From Roseovarius sp. (GTDB taxonomy: Bacteria > Pseudomonadota > Alphaproteobacteria > Rhodobacterales > Rhodobacteraceae), in NCBI GenBank assembly GCA_023260815.1, contig JALQUE010000425.1:1-39256 (forward strand): 39,256 nt of DNA, read 5' to 3'. Within the stretch, counting starts at the first letter, position 1, and every line of letters begins with the position of its first letter. The translations under genes were made by a program, and so were the position numbers. Of this stretch, positions 1-9,600 are shown piece by piece. A model generated the notes under the pieces. The model was not told the origin of the DNA. It worked only from the letters and a program-made list of their open reading frames with translations, and searched no databases.

Positions 1-63
1 CGTAATGCGTTATGCAATTTTAGCGCACGTCGTCCGGTCACGTCCAACACATGGACGGCAAAA

Positions 64-108
64 TTCGTAATGATGGGGTCGGGGGTTCGAGTCCCTTCAG
101 CGGCACCA
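64..108 (+). tRNA. 3' half of tRNA-Thr(CGT), 5' half absent (probable attachment-site remnant)
   Basis: Anticodon loop TTCGTAA (64-70, anticodon CGT), 3' anticodon stem TGATG (71-75), variable GGGTC, T-stem/loop GGGGG-TTCGAGT-CCCTT (81-97), acceptor CAGCGGC (98-104), A, CCA (106-108). No GCCGCTG acceptor 5' strand or D-arm (TAGCTCA) in 1-63. Confidence 0.8.
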
Positions 109-262
109 CTTTTCTTGCGCCTTCGTATGCATGGTCAAGCCGTCCGGTATCGCGCCGTCGCGGTGCCCCGCGCCATCTTTTCCAACCAATTTTAATCGTT
201 AAAGGCCCGGTAACACCTCAGGCGCTATTCCTGTCATTGGGTGAGTTGAAAAGGTGGTGAAG

Positions 263-1135
263 ATGGCTGCGTCTGGCGATAACGCCGCGCCGGTCATCAT
301 CAAACGGAAAAAAGTCATTGCTGGCGGCGGGCACCATGGCGGTGCCTGGAAAGTCGCTTACGCCGATTTCGTAACGGCGATGATGGCGTTTTTTCTTTTG
401 ATGTGGCTGTTGAACGCGACGACGGAAAAGCAACGAAAAGGCATTGCTGATTATTTCAGCCCGACGGTGCCGATCAACCGCATCTCGGGTGGTGGGGACG
501 GCAATTTTGGCGGTGACAGCGTATTCTCTGAAATGACGCTGCCCCAGAACGGTAACGGCGCCACCAATCAACGCCCCTCCGATGCAGAGAAATCTCGTGG
601 CGAAACGGGTGTGTCCGACGATGGTGCGCCTGCCGACGGGCCTGGGGCGGCGCAGCAAGCGGCAGAAAATGCCGGCCTCGAAAAGGTTCAGGATCTTCTC
701 AAGGGTCGGTCGGGCGAAAGTGCCGTCTCGCCGGAAATCCTGCGCCATGTCCTGACGCGCGTGACCGATGAGGGCCTCGTGATTGAACTTTTCGATCTCC
801 AGGATGCGAGACTGTTTCACCCTGAAAGCGCTTCATCGACACCGTTACTCCGGCAATTGGCGCTTTTGGTCGGGGCCGCCGCGCAGCTTGTCGAAAACGG
901 CATCGCGGTCGAGGGGCACACCCGCGCAAGGCCAGTTGTTCTACAGGATAACCCGGTCTGGAACCTGTCGGTGGCGCGTGCGGATGCCATGCGCACCCTG
1001 ATGCAGGACACCGGCATCGACGCCGATCGCATGACGCGTGTGACGGGCCATGCTGATCGTGAACCGGTCCTGTCCGACAGGATGGCCATACGCAACAACC
1101 GGCTGGAGGTGATTCTGCTTCGATCTGACAAGTAA
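263..1135 (+). CDS. motB: flagellar motor protein MotB (OmpA-like C-terminus); GTG at 254 is an alternative start
   Basis: N-terminal GGAWKVAYADFVTAMMAFFLLMWLLNA plug/TM motif with catalytic-type Asp; C-terminal GHTRARP/NLSVARADAMRTLM/RVTGHADREP OmpA-like motifs. Confidence 0.93.
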   Translation: MAASGDNAAPVIIKRKKVIAGGGHHGGAWKVAYADFVTAMMAFFLLMWLLNATTEKQRKGIADYFSPTVPINRISGGGDGNFGGDSVFSEMTLPQNGNGATNQRPSDAEKSRGETGVSDDGAPADGPGAAQQAAENAGLEKVQDLLKGRSGESAVSPEILRHVLTRVTDEGLVIELFDLQDARLFHPESASSTPLLRQLALLVGAAAQLVENGIAVEGHTRARPVVLQDNPVWNLSVARADAMRTLMQDTGIDADRMTRVTGHADREPVLSDRMAIRNNRLEVILLRSDK

Positions 1136-1279
1136 GTCAGGCCAAGCGTTCCGGTTTTCCGGGGCTCTTTGGCCAAAGTCGCGGCATTTTAGAACGGATT
1201 TTATCTGTTCACCGGACATTAAATGGATGTGAGCCATGGTGCATCGCGAAACCTGTCGATGCAGCAGAAAGGCGTATCC

Positions 1280-2581
1280 ATGACGATTTCCTCTTCTCTC
1301 AATGCCGGTGTTGCGGGCCTGGCGTCGAACGCAACGCGTTTGGCGGCCATCTCGGACAATATCGCCAACTCGGCCACCTTCGGTTACAAACGGGTCGAAA
1401 CCGATTTCCAATCGCTTGTCATTTCGTCCAACGGCGGCAGCTACTCCGCTGGTGGTGTGCGGTCTGTCACACAACGCCTGATCGACGAAAGCGGGTCTTT
1501 GGTCACCACATCCAACCCGACCGATCTTGCCGTACGGGGGCGTGGCATGTTGCCCGTCGCGTCGATCAGCCAGATCGACGCGGGCAATGGCGCCCCGCAG
1601 ATGTTGTTGACCACAACGGGGTCGTTTCGCACCGATGCCGAAGGGCGCTTGATGACGGGCACCGGGCTTGTCCTTCTGGGGTGGCCCGCAGGGCCGGATG
1701 GCAGCGTGCCGGAATTTCCCCGCGATACCAGCGATGGGCTTGAACCCGTCCGCATCAACGTCAATCAATTGACCGGCGAACCCACGACCGAAATCAATTT
1801 GGGCGTCAACCTTCCCGCGACCGAGACCGAGGCTGGGTCTGACGGCGATTTGCGCCAGTTGTCGGTTGAATATTTCGACAATCTCGGCAAATCTGAGAAT
1901 ATTCTTGTCGAATTTTCCCCGTCTGTGCCAGCCACCGGTTCGTCCAATGAATGGACTGTGACGATGCGGGATTCCGCCTTGGGCGGCGCGGTGATCGGTG
2001 AATATACCCTTGGCTTCGACGATGCACGCGCTTCGGGTGGGACGCTCCAAACCGTCACCACCATGTCCGGCGGTGCCTTTGACGCGATCAATGGCAGCGT
2101 GATTGTCAATGTCGCGGGTGGGCCGATGGAAATCAGCATCGGTCAGCTTGGAACATCCAATGGCATCACGCAGCTCTCCAACAGTTTCGCGCCGCTGTCG
2201 ATTTCGAAGGATGGCTCACCTGTCGGCAACATGGTGTCGGTGAATGTGGATGCCAACGGCTTTGTGCATGCCTCGTTCGACACCGGGATCACCAAGATCA
2301 TCTATCAGGTTCCGCTTGTCGATCTCCCAAACCCCAATGGCATGGTGTCGCTGGACAAACAGACATTCATGCCGTCCCCCAACAGCGGATCGTTCTTCCT
2401 GTGGAATGCCGGTGACGGGCCAACCGGGGATGTGGTGGCCTTCGCCCGCGAGGAATCGGCCACCGATGTCGCCGGCGAACTCACCGACATGATCCAGACC
2501 CAGCGCGCCTATTCGTCCAACGCCAAGGTCATCCAGACCGTCGACGAGATGCTGCAGGAAACCACCAACATCAAGCGCTAA
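1280..2581 (+). CDS. flgE: flagellar hook protein FlgE
   Basis: MTISSSLNAGVAGLASNATRLAAISDNIANSATFGYKRVETDF N-term and DMIQTQRAYSSNAKVIQTVDEMLQETTNIKR C-term. Confidence 0.95.
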   Translation: MTISSSLNAGVAGLASNATRLAAISDNIANSATFGYKRVETDFQSLVISSNGGSYSAGGVRSVTQRLIDESGSLVTTSNPTDLAVRGRGMLPVASISQIDAGNGAPQMLLTTTGSFRTDAEGRLMTGTGLVLLGWPAGPDGSVPEFPRDTSDGLEPVRINVNQLTGEPTTEINLGVNLPATETEAGSDGDLRQLSVEYFDNLGKSENILVEFSPSVPATGSSNEWTVTMRDSALGGAVIGEYTLGFDDARASGGTLQTVTTMSGGAFDAINGSVIVNVAGGPMEISIGQLGTSNGITQLSNSFAPLSISKDGSPVGNMVSVNVDANGFVHASFDTGITKIIYQVPLVDLPNPNGMVSLDKQTFMPSPNSGSFFLWNAGDGPTGDVVAFAREESATDVAGELTDMIQTQRAYSSNAKVIQTVDEMLQETTNIKR

Positions 2582-2637
2582 GCCTTTGGCGCTCTGCTGC
2601 GCCACGGCCAACGCTCTGACTGAAAAGGCCAATAATA

Positions 2638-4086
2638 ATGAGCATTACATCCGCCTTGTCGGTGGCCTTGAACGGCCTCACGGCAAGCTCCCGCTCTGCC
2701 GAGGTCGTGTCATCCAACCTCGCCAATATGCTGACAGAAGGCTACGCGCCGCGCGACATCGTCCTCGGCGCGCGGCCAGATACCAAAGGCGTCCGGGTGC
2801 TCGGCATTACGCGCTATGTCGATGACCGTCTGCTGGCAGACCGTCGCATGGCCGACGCCGAAGCTTCGGGGTCCCGTATCGGTGTGAATTTCCTGCACGA
2901 CATCGAAAGTGTGCTGGGCCTGCCCGGCGATCCCGCATCGCTTTCGGCCCGCAGCGCCACGTTCGAGGCCAGCCTCATCTCTGCCGCCAGCCGTCCTGAC
3001 GAAAACATCCGTCTCTCCGAAGCTGTGACCGCGGCGTCGCACCTGGTTCGGTCTTTAAACGCGGGATCGGACAGGATCGGTGTTTTGCGCACGCGGGCCG
3101 ATACCGACATTCATATGACCGTGCAGGACATGAACCGGACGTTGTCCCAGATCGCGGACATGAACGTTCAGATCGTGGCGGCCAGTTCAAGCGGGCGGTC
3201 CATCGCCGGACTCGAGGATCGACGCCAGATTGCGATCGACAGGGTCGCATCCGAAATTCCGATCGTTCAGTCGCCGCGGGCCAATGGCGCTGTGGCCTTA
3301 TACACGGCTGGCGGGTCGGTGTTGCTGGATGGCAGGGCCGCAACGCTCGAGTTTACACCCTCCAATGTGGTTGCACCGCATATGACCGGCCAGAATGGTC
3401 TGCTGTCGGGTCTGCGGATCAACGGTATGGCGATCGATCACCTTGGGGATCGCAGCCCCATCGCCGGTGGCAGGCTGGCTGCCCTTTTCGCGCAGCGCGA
3501 TGTTCAGGGCGTGTCGGCCCAGGCGCGACTTGATGGGCTGGCCCGGAACCTGGTCGAACGGTTTCAGGACCCGTCACTGGATCCGACCTTGTCCGCCGGC
3601 ATGGCGGGCCTCTTCACCGATGGCGGTGCGGCCTTTGATCCCGCCGATGAAATCGGCCTCGCCGGTCGCCTGCGGATCAATGCTGCCGTCGATACCGCTC
3701 AGGGCGGCGCGCCTTGGCGCCTCAGGGACGGGATCGGGGCCGTATCTCCCGGTGTGGCAGGCTCCGGGGATTTGCTGAACGCCCTGCACACGCGGCTGGT
3801 CGCGCGTGACGGGCTGGCCTCCAGTGATCTCGCCGGGCTGGACAGGCCCTTCGCCGGCCATGTTGCCAGCCTCACCTCGGCCTTGTCGCTGGACCGGTCT
3901 ACCGCCGATCAGGCCATGACCTTCGCCGAAGCCCGCAGGGCCGAACTTGTCGCGCTCGAGAAGGAAGGCGGTGTCGATTCAGACGCCGAAATGCAGCGCC
4001 TTCTTGTGATCGAACAGGCGTATGCGGCCAACGCCCGAATGATCCAGACAATCGATGACCTGATGCAAACCCTTCTGAGGATCTGA
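2638..4086 (+). CDS. flgK: flagellar hook-associated protein FlgK
   Basis: MSITSALSVALNGLTASSRSAEVVSSNLANMLTEGYAPRD N-term; EMQRLLVIEQAYAANARMIQTIDDLMQTLLRI C-term. Confidence 0.93.
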   Translation: MSITSALSVALNGLTASSRSAEVVSSNLANMLTEGYAPRDIVLGARPDTKGVRVLGITRYVDDRLLADRRMADAEASGSRIGVNFLHDIESVLGLPGDPASLSARSATFEASLISAASRPDENIRLSEAVTAASHLVRSLNAGSDRIGVLRTRADTDIHMTVQDMNRTLSQIADMNVQIVAASSSGRSIAGLEDRRQIAIDRVASEIPIVQSPRANGAVALYTAGGSVLLDGRAATLEFTPSNVVAPHMTGQNGLLSGLRINGMAIDHLGDRSPIAGGRLAALFAQRDVQGVSAQARLDGLARNLVERFQDPSLDPTLSAGMAGLFTDGGAAFDPADEIGLAGRLRINAAVDTAQGGAPWRLRDGIGAVSPGVAGSGDLLNALHTRLVARDGLASSDLAGLDRPFAGHVASLTSALSLDRSTADQAMTFAEARRAELVALEKEGGVDSDAEMQRLLVIEQAYAANARMIQTIDDLMQTLLRI

Positions 4087-4090
4087 TCTC

Positions 4091-5104
4091 ATGATGATAT
4101 CCAGCACCATAGGCGACATGGCCCAGACATTCCGGATGCGCCTGCAAACCAATGATCTCAAACAGCGTATGGATCAGTTGACCCTCGACCTCACGCAAGG
4201 CGTGTCTATCCAGCAGGCCAAGACCATACCAGGCGGGCTGTCGCGACTGGGTGATCTCGAACATGATCTGATCATTCTGGACCGCAGGAAGCACGCCGCA
4301 ATCGAAGCGCAATTCACCACCAATGTGATGCAAACCGCGCTGGAACGTGTGCAATCCGTCACCAACGATCTTGCTGCAACCGCCGTTCTGGCATCGCCTG
4401 AAACCGGCCCCGCATACCTGTCGTCCACGGCGGGGCAGGCACGTGCCGCGCTTGATGCCACCGTGGCCGCGCTCAATACCACGGCCGCGGGCCGCGCGAT
4501 CTTTGCGGGCGCGGATGTTGCAGGGCCAGCCCTCGTGTCCGCCCAGGACATCATGACCGCCGCGCGCACCGCCGTGGCTGGCGCGGCAAGTGCCGATGAC
4601 ATCCTGATTGCCCTATCCGCGATGTTCGATCCAACCGGCGGGCCCTATGACACGGCGCTCTATCAGGGTGGATCAACCTCGTTATCTCCGTTCCAGCTTG
4701 GCGCAGGAGAATCGGTTGCCCTTGATCTGCGTGCCGATGATCCGGCCTTGCGCCATACGATCAAACACATGGTGGCTGCCGCCTTGGTGGACGATCCCGC
4801 TGCGCCGCTTTCTGTCGCGGAACGGGGTGATCTTGCGCGCATGGCGGGGCAGGGGCTTTATGGCGCCGAGCAGGGTCTTGTGACCATCCGCGCCAATCTT
4901 GGCCACGCCGAAAGCCGAATCGAGGCCGCGACCAGCCGTCTATCGGCCGAACTGAACCTCTTGCAGCGGGCGCGCAACGATCTGATTGCGGTCGATCCGT
5001 TTGAGGCTGCGTCCGAACTCGATGCCGTGCAAACGCAGCTTGAAACCCTTTATGCGATAACCGCGCGATCTTCGCGCCTCAGCTTGGTGGCCTTCCTCAG
5101 ATGA
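4091..5104 (+). CDS. flgL: flagellin/hook-filament junction protein FlgL
   Basis: Follows flgK; flagellin-like coiled-coil termini, C-term DAVQTQLETLYAITARSSRLSLVAFLR. Confidence 0.88.
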   Translation: MMISSTIGDMAQTFRMRLQTNDLKQRMDQLTLDLTQGVSIQQAKTIPGGLSRLGDLEHDLIILDRRKHAAIEAQFTTNVMQTALERVQSVTNDLAATAVLASPETGPAYLSSTAGQARAALDATVAALNTTAAGRAIFAGADVAGPALVSAQDIMTAARTAVAGAASADDILIALSAMFDPTGGPYDTALYQGGSTSLSPFQLGAGESVALDLRADDPALRHTIKHMVAAALVDDPAAPLSVAERGDLARMAGQGLYGAEQGLVTIRANLGHAESRIEAATSRLSAELNLLQRARNDLIAVDPFEAASELDAVQTQLETLYAITARSSRLSLVAFLR

Positions 5105-6207
5105 TGATCAAACGCGCCCTGATACTTTTCGCCGCCGCCATCTGCATCGCTCCGGCAGCCTCCGGTCAGATCCGCATCAAGGATCTCGTCGAATTCGACG
5201 GGGTGCGCAGCAACGACCTCGTGGGATACGGCCTTGTCGTCGGCCTGAACGGCACGGGGGACGGCATCCGAAACGCGCCATTCACAGAAGAAATCATGTC
5301 AAACGTTCTCGAACGCCTTGGTGTCAATGTCACCGGAGAGCAGTTTCGCCCCAAGAACGTCGCTGCCGTCTTCGTTACCGCCAGCATGCCGCCCTTCGCG
5401 CGGGCCGGCAGCACGATCGACATCACCGTGTCGGCGATCGGCGATGCCAACAGCCTGCTGGGCGGCACGTTGATCATGACGCCTCTCAATGCGGCGGACG
5501 GGCAGATTTACGCGGTTGCACAGGGCACGATCATCGCAGGCGGTGCCGCAGCCCAGGGCGATGGCGGCGGCGTGGTTCAGGGCGTTCCGACCGCCGGCGT
5601 CATCCCGTCGGGTGCCAGGATCGAGCGTGAAATCGATTTCGAACTCGCCGCCCTCGACTCGCTGCGCCTCGCGCTGCGCGAGCCTGACTTCACCACGGCC
5701 TCCCGGATCGAAACCGCCATAAACCGGACGTTCGGGCGCTCTGTCGCGGTGATGCTCGATTCCGGCACGATCCGCCTCGATGTGGCAGCGACGGGCCAAC
5801 GATCCACCGCACATGCACTGGGCCGGGTCGAAAATATTCTGGTCGAGCCTGAACGTAAGGCGCGCGTCGTCGTCGATCAGCGCTCTGGAACCATCGTCAT
5901 GGGCGAAGAGGTGCGGATTTCCCGCGTGGCTGTCTCTCAGGGCAATCTGACCCTCCGGGTCGAGGAAAGGCCTCTCGTGTCGCAGCCCAACCCTTTCGCC
6001 AGTGGCGAAACGGTGGTGGTCCCCCGCACTGCCGCCGAAATCGAGGAAGAGCCGGGGATCGGCCTTGCTGAAGTGCCCGGTGGCACATCCCTCTCCGAGG
6101 TGATCGCAGGGTTGAACGCCCTAGGGGTCGCACCCCGCGACATGATCGACATTCTCAAAAGCATCAAGGCGGCCGGTGCGCTGCATGCGGAGTTTCTGGT
6201 GAGGTAG
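5101..6207 (+). CDS. flgI: flagellar P-ring protein FlgI
   Basis: RIKDLVEFDGVRSNDLVGYGLVVGLNGTGDG...; C-term VIAGLNALGVAPRDMIDILKSIKAAGALHAEFLVR; start overlaps flgL stop. Confidence 0.97.
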   Translation: MMIKRALILFAAAICIAPAASGQIRIKDLVEFDGVRSNDLVGYGLVVGLNGTGDGIRNAPFTEEIMSNVLERLGVNVTGEQFRPKNVAAVFVTASMPPFARAGSTIDITVSAIGDANSLLGGTLIMTPLNAADGQIYAVAQGTIIAGGAAAQGDGGGVVQGVPTAGVIPSGARIEREIDFELAALDSLRLALREPDFTTASRIETAINRTFGRSVAVMLDSGTIRLDVAATGQRSTAHALGRVENILVEPERKARVVVDQRSGTIVMGEEVRISRVAVSQGNLTLRVEERPLVSQPNPFASGETVVVPRTAAEIEEEPGIGLAEVPGGTSLSEVIAGLNALGVAPRDMIDILKSIKAAGALHAEFLVR

Positions 6208-6290
6208 CTTGTCGGCCCAACGCGCAAATGCCACAGCCCCTTGGATGTGGCTGGCCGCGGCCTCTTGCTGCCAGACCGTGCTGGCCAGCC

Positions 6291-7031
6291 TTACAGATAC
6301 GAGCGTACCATACTGTTGGCGATCAGGCTCCAACCGTCGGCAACCACGAAAAACGCCAGCTTGAACGGCAGTGAGACGATCACGGGCGGGACCATCATCA
6401 TGCCCATCGACATCAGGATCGCCGCCACGACCAGATCGATGATCAGGAACGGCAGAAAGATGAGGAAGCCGATCTGGAACGCCATCGCGATTTCCGACAA
6501 CAGAAAACTGGATATCAGGATCGACAGCGGCGCCTCCAGGGGCGTCACGTCAGCGGCCACATCGGGCCGCAGGGCCGCCATGGCCGAAAACGTATCCGCG
6601 TCGACCCGTCCGGCCATAAAGATGCGGAACGGCCCGATTGCGCGCTCAAAGGCAGTTTCCACCGGAATCGCGTCTTGGATAAGCGGGTCGATGCCAGCGG
6701 TCCACGCCTCGACAAAGACGGGTTCCATCACGAAATAGGTCAGAAACAGGGCCAGTGTCACGATCAGCATATTGGGCGGCGATTGTTGCAGGCCGATACC
6801 CTGCCGCAGAATGGCCAGAACCGTCACCATGAACGGAAAACAGGTGATCATGATCGCCAGACCGGGTGCAAGGCTCAGCACGGTGATCAGCAGAATCAAC
6901 TGCACGGTCCGCGCCGAGATCGATCCTTCGTCACCCAGCGAAATCGACAGATCCTGTGCCGCGCCGGGATCGGCCAGACAGATCAGACACCCGGCCAGCA
7001 AAAGGGGTGCCGGGCGCAGGCCCGGCCTCAT
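6291..7031 (-). CDS. fliP: flagellar export apparatus protein FliP
   Basis: LSLAPGLAIMITCFPFMVTVLAILRQGIGLQQSPPNMLIVTLALFLTYFVM and C-terminal FLIFLPFLIIDLVVAAILMSMGMMMVPPVIVSLPFKLAFFV. Confidence 0.97.
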   Translation of the reverse strand: MRPGLRPAPLLLAGCLICLADPGAAQDLSISLGDEGSISARTVQLILLITVLSLAPGLAIMITCFPFMVTVLAILRQGIGLQQSPPNMLIVTLALFLTYFVMEPVFVEAWTAGIDPLIQDAIPVETAFERAIGPFRIFMAGRVDADTFSAMAALRPDVAADVTPLEAPLSILISSFLLSEIAMAFQIGFLIFLPFLIIDLVVAAILMSMGMMMVPPVIVSLPFKLAFFVVADGWSLIANSMVRSYL

Positions 7032-7330
7032 CCCAGATCATCCTGCAGATCGGCCACCTCGGTCAAACGCACGGCAAGTTGTCCTTGCTGATCGCCCTCC
7101 AACTCTTCCAGTTCGCCGCGTGCGATCAGGCGTTCGCCGATATACAGCTCCACAGCATCATCCACGCGCCGATCCAGCGGCAGGACAGAATCCCGGCCCA
7201 TCTTCAAAAGGTCCCGGATCAGGGGCCGTGTCTTGCCGACGGAAATCATGATTTCGATCGGGACAGAGGAAAACGGGGTCTTCAGGTCAGGCGCGGGCCT
7301 GGTCGGCGCATCGGAGGGGGTGTCAGTCAT
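7028..7330 (-). CDS. fliN: flagellar motor switch protein FliN
   Basis: SVPIEIMISVGKTRPLIRDLLKMGRDSVLPLDRRVDDAVELYIGERLIARGELEELEGDQQGQLAVRLTEV SpoA/FliN domain. Confidence 0.94.
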   Translation of the reverse strand: MTDTPSDAPTRPAPDLKTPFSSVPIEIMISVGKTRPLIRDLLKMGRDSVLPLDRRVDDAVELYIGERLIARGELEELEGDQQGQLAVRLTEVADLQDDLG

Positions 7331-7914
7331 GCTCTTTCCTTCTGGTTGTCCTCGAAGAAGCCCGTAACAGCGTCATCAATCTTGCGGAGGGTCTCATTCA
7401 GGTCGATTTCGTGCTCGGTTTGCCCAAGCCGGATGCTGACCTGCCCGCTGACAAGCCCGTCATCTTCGACCAGCCGCACCCGTTTTGACCATGTATCGGC
7501 GCCAATCGTTTCTAGCGCCGTCATGTCCGACGGCGCGGCGCATAGCTCGATGGGCTGATCGCCGCCCTCTCGGATCATTTGCGCGATTTCCTCGGCGACC
7601 ACATCCGGTAGCCTGTCCTGTGCCAGACGCGGCAGGACGGTTTCGACCATCTGCCTGAGCAGCGGCGCAAGCGACGCAATCACATCTGCCCGCGCTTCCT
7701 CATAGCTGAAGGACACATCCTGCAGGTTTTGCGACAACTGCACCGACACCGAGCGCGAATCATCCTTCTGGGCAGTCACCGCGTCGTCCCAACCGGCCTG
7801 ATAGCCTTTCTCGAATGCCTCGAGCCGCACCTCCTCCAGGGACACATCGGTCAGGGAAACGGGACTGCCATTCAGATACGGTCCGAAATCATCCAGAAGA
7901 TGCGAGATGCTCAT
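7327..7914 (-). CDS. fliH: FliH-like flagellar assembly/export regulator
   Basis: Located between fliF and fliN with start/stop overlaps; EKGYQAGWDDA motif and helical region consistent with FliH. Confidence 0.65.
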   Translation of the reverse strand: MSISHLLDDFGPYLNGSPVSLTDVSLEEVRLEAFEKGYQAGWDDAVTAQKDDSRSVSVQLSQNLQDVSFSYEEARADVIASLAPLLRQMVETVLPRLAQDRLPDVVAEEIAQMIREGGDQPIELCAAPSDMTALETIGADTWSKRVRLVEDDGLVSGQVSIRLGQTEHEIDLNETLRKIDDAVTGFFEDNQKERA

Positions 7915-9587
7915 CAGGCTTTCTCCTCCTCGCCTTCCAGCCAGCTGCGGAGGATTTCAACGGTTTCTTCCTGACGGTCTTCTATCATTGCCCTCAGCCG
8001 GGCCACGGGATCTTCCTCGGGGCTGGCCAGGGTGGGTACGTCGCCGCTGCGAGTCCCGCCTCGGCCTGTGTCACCCGAAACCAGCGACAATCGCCCATCA
8101 TCGAAATCGCCATCATCAATCTCACCGGTCAGTGCCTCCCCCGGAAGGATCCTGTCCGCCGGCTGCGCCACTGGGCCAGACAGCGCCGCCACTGGCGCTG
8201 CACTGGGCCGGGCAAGGATGGGCCGCACCACGAACAACCCCAGGATCAACGCCACGATGGCCAGAACCGCCGCCTGCAAAAGTGACATGACGTCCAGCGC
8301 CATAGCCTCGAGAAACGATGCTTCGGCGAGCGTGCCCTGAGGGATGGCCGGTTGAAACTCCAGTGTTTTGATGGTGATCACATCTCCACGGGTCTCATCA
8401 AAACCCACGGCCGACGCCACCAGATCCCGCAGCGCGCCCATTTCCTCTTCCGATCTTGGCTCATACGTCTCGGCCCCGTCCGCGGTCGTCGCCATCGATC
8501 CGTTGACCAGAACCGCCACCGTCAGACGCCTGATCGCCCCGGGCTGCATGATGACCTCGCGTTCGGTTTCCGAAACCTCGTAATTCACCCGTTCGCGCGT
8601 CTGCGAGGATTGACTGTTGGAGGTATCCCCCCCCGCCGCGTCTCCATCCGGCAGGTTGGAGGCAACCGTCACATCGCCGCCGCCCTGATCCGTCGCCGTG
8701 TCCGACCTTTCCTCGGTATCGGTGCTGATCGCCACCCGGCTTTGCGGATCGACACGCCGCTCACGCAGCGATTCGGATTGCGTTACCGTGTCGACACTGA
8801 CCTCCACCACGGCATTGCCGCGCCCGACACGCGCCTCCAGCAACCGCTCCACGCGCTGGCGCATCGTCTCTGCGCGGTCGTCGGTCGCATTGGCGGGCGG
8901 ATCGTCCACAGCCCCGATCAGCCCGCCTGATCCGTCGATCACCGACACATCCTCGGGCGCCAGCCCCGCCACGGCGGAAGCCACCAGAAACTGCAGGGCG
9001 CGCGCGTGTTTGCCGCTCACAGCCCCCGGCGCGGCACTGATCATCACCGAGGCCGTCGGCTGCACATTGCGCTGAAACGGGTTCGAGCCTGTCGTTGCAA
9101 TATGGACCCGGGCGCTGCTGATCGCGGGATGCGACGTGATCGTCCGCGCCAGTTCGCCCTCCTTTGCGCGCCAATAGGCTGCATCGAACATCTGCGAGGT
9201 CGTGCCGAATCCCGACAACCCGTCCAGCAATTCATAGCCCTTCGCGGATGTCGCCGGCAGGCCTTCGGTGGCCAGCGTCATACGCAGCGTGTCGCGTTGC
9301 GCCGCATCCACGAAAATCGCCCCGCCGCGCACCTCATAGGCCACACCGCGTTGCTCGAGTGCTGTCACCACCTCACCTGCGGCACTGCTTTCCAGCCCGG
9401 AATACAACAGCTCCAAACTGGGGGTCGACGCCATGCGGCCCAAGGCCAGAACGGCCGCGAACATCCCGAGGCTGGCAAGAATCACGATAATGCGACGGCG
9501 CGGTTCAAGCGCATTCCAAACGGTTCCGATCTGCTGCAAGTCTTCGCCTCCTGTTCCCGGCTTTCTGCCGGACGTCTGAGCCATCAT
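7914..9587 (-). CDS. fliF: flagellar MS-ring protein FliF
   Basis: LLYSGLESSAAGEVVTALEQRGVAYEVRGGAIFVDAAQRDTLRMTLATEGLP; ARVHIATTG; ERVNYEVSETEREVIMQPGAIRRLTVAVLVNG. Confidence 0.97.
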   Translation of the reverse strand: MMAQTSGRKPGTGGEDLQQIGTVWNALEPRRRIIVILASLGMFAAVLALGRMASTPSLELLYSGLESSAAGEVVTALEQRGVAYEVRGGAIFVDAAQRDTLRMTLATEGLPATSAKGYELLDGLSGFGTTSQMFDAAYWRAKEGELARTITSHPAISSARVHIATTGSNPFQRNVQPTASVMISAAPGAVSGKHARALQFLVASAVAGLAPEDVSVIDGSGGLIGAVDDPPANATDDRAETMRQRVERLLEARVGRGNAVVEVSVDTVTQSESLRERRVDPQSRVAISTDTEERSDTATDQGGGDVTVASNLPDGDAAGGDTSNSQSSQTRERVNYEVSETEREVIMQPGAIRRLTVAVLVNGSMATTADGAETYEPRSEEEMGALRDLVASAVGFDETRGDVITIKTLEFQPAIPQGTLAEASFLEAMALDVMSLLQAAVLAIVALILGLFVVRPILARPSAAPVAALSGPVAQPADRILPGEALTGEIDDGDFDDGRLSLVSGDTGRGGTRSGDVPTLASPEEDPVARLRAMIEDRQEETVEILRSWLEGEEEKA

Positions 9588-9600
9588 TGACCGAACAGCC

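Noticed and set aside
64-108. Intact tRNA gene or tmRNA 3' piece
   Set aside because: Anticodon loop CGT and canonical tRNA spacing identify tRNA-Thr, but the acceptor 5' strand and D-arm are missing, so not an intact gene; not tmRNA-like.
1189-1203. TTAG-N7-TTTA as a CtrA site upstream of flgE
   Set aside because: Too far from consensus; such weak matches are expected by chance.
941-2050. 369-aa - strand ORF
   Set aside because: Antisense to the motB end and flgE; antisense artefact of high GC codon usage.
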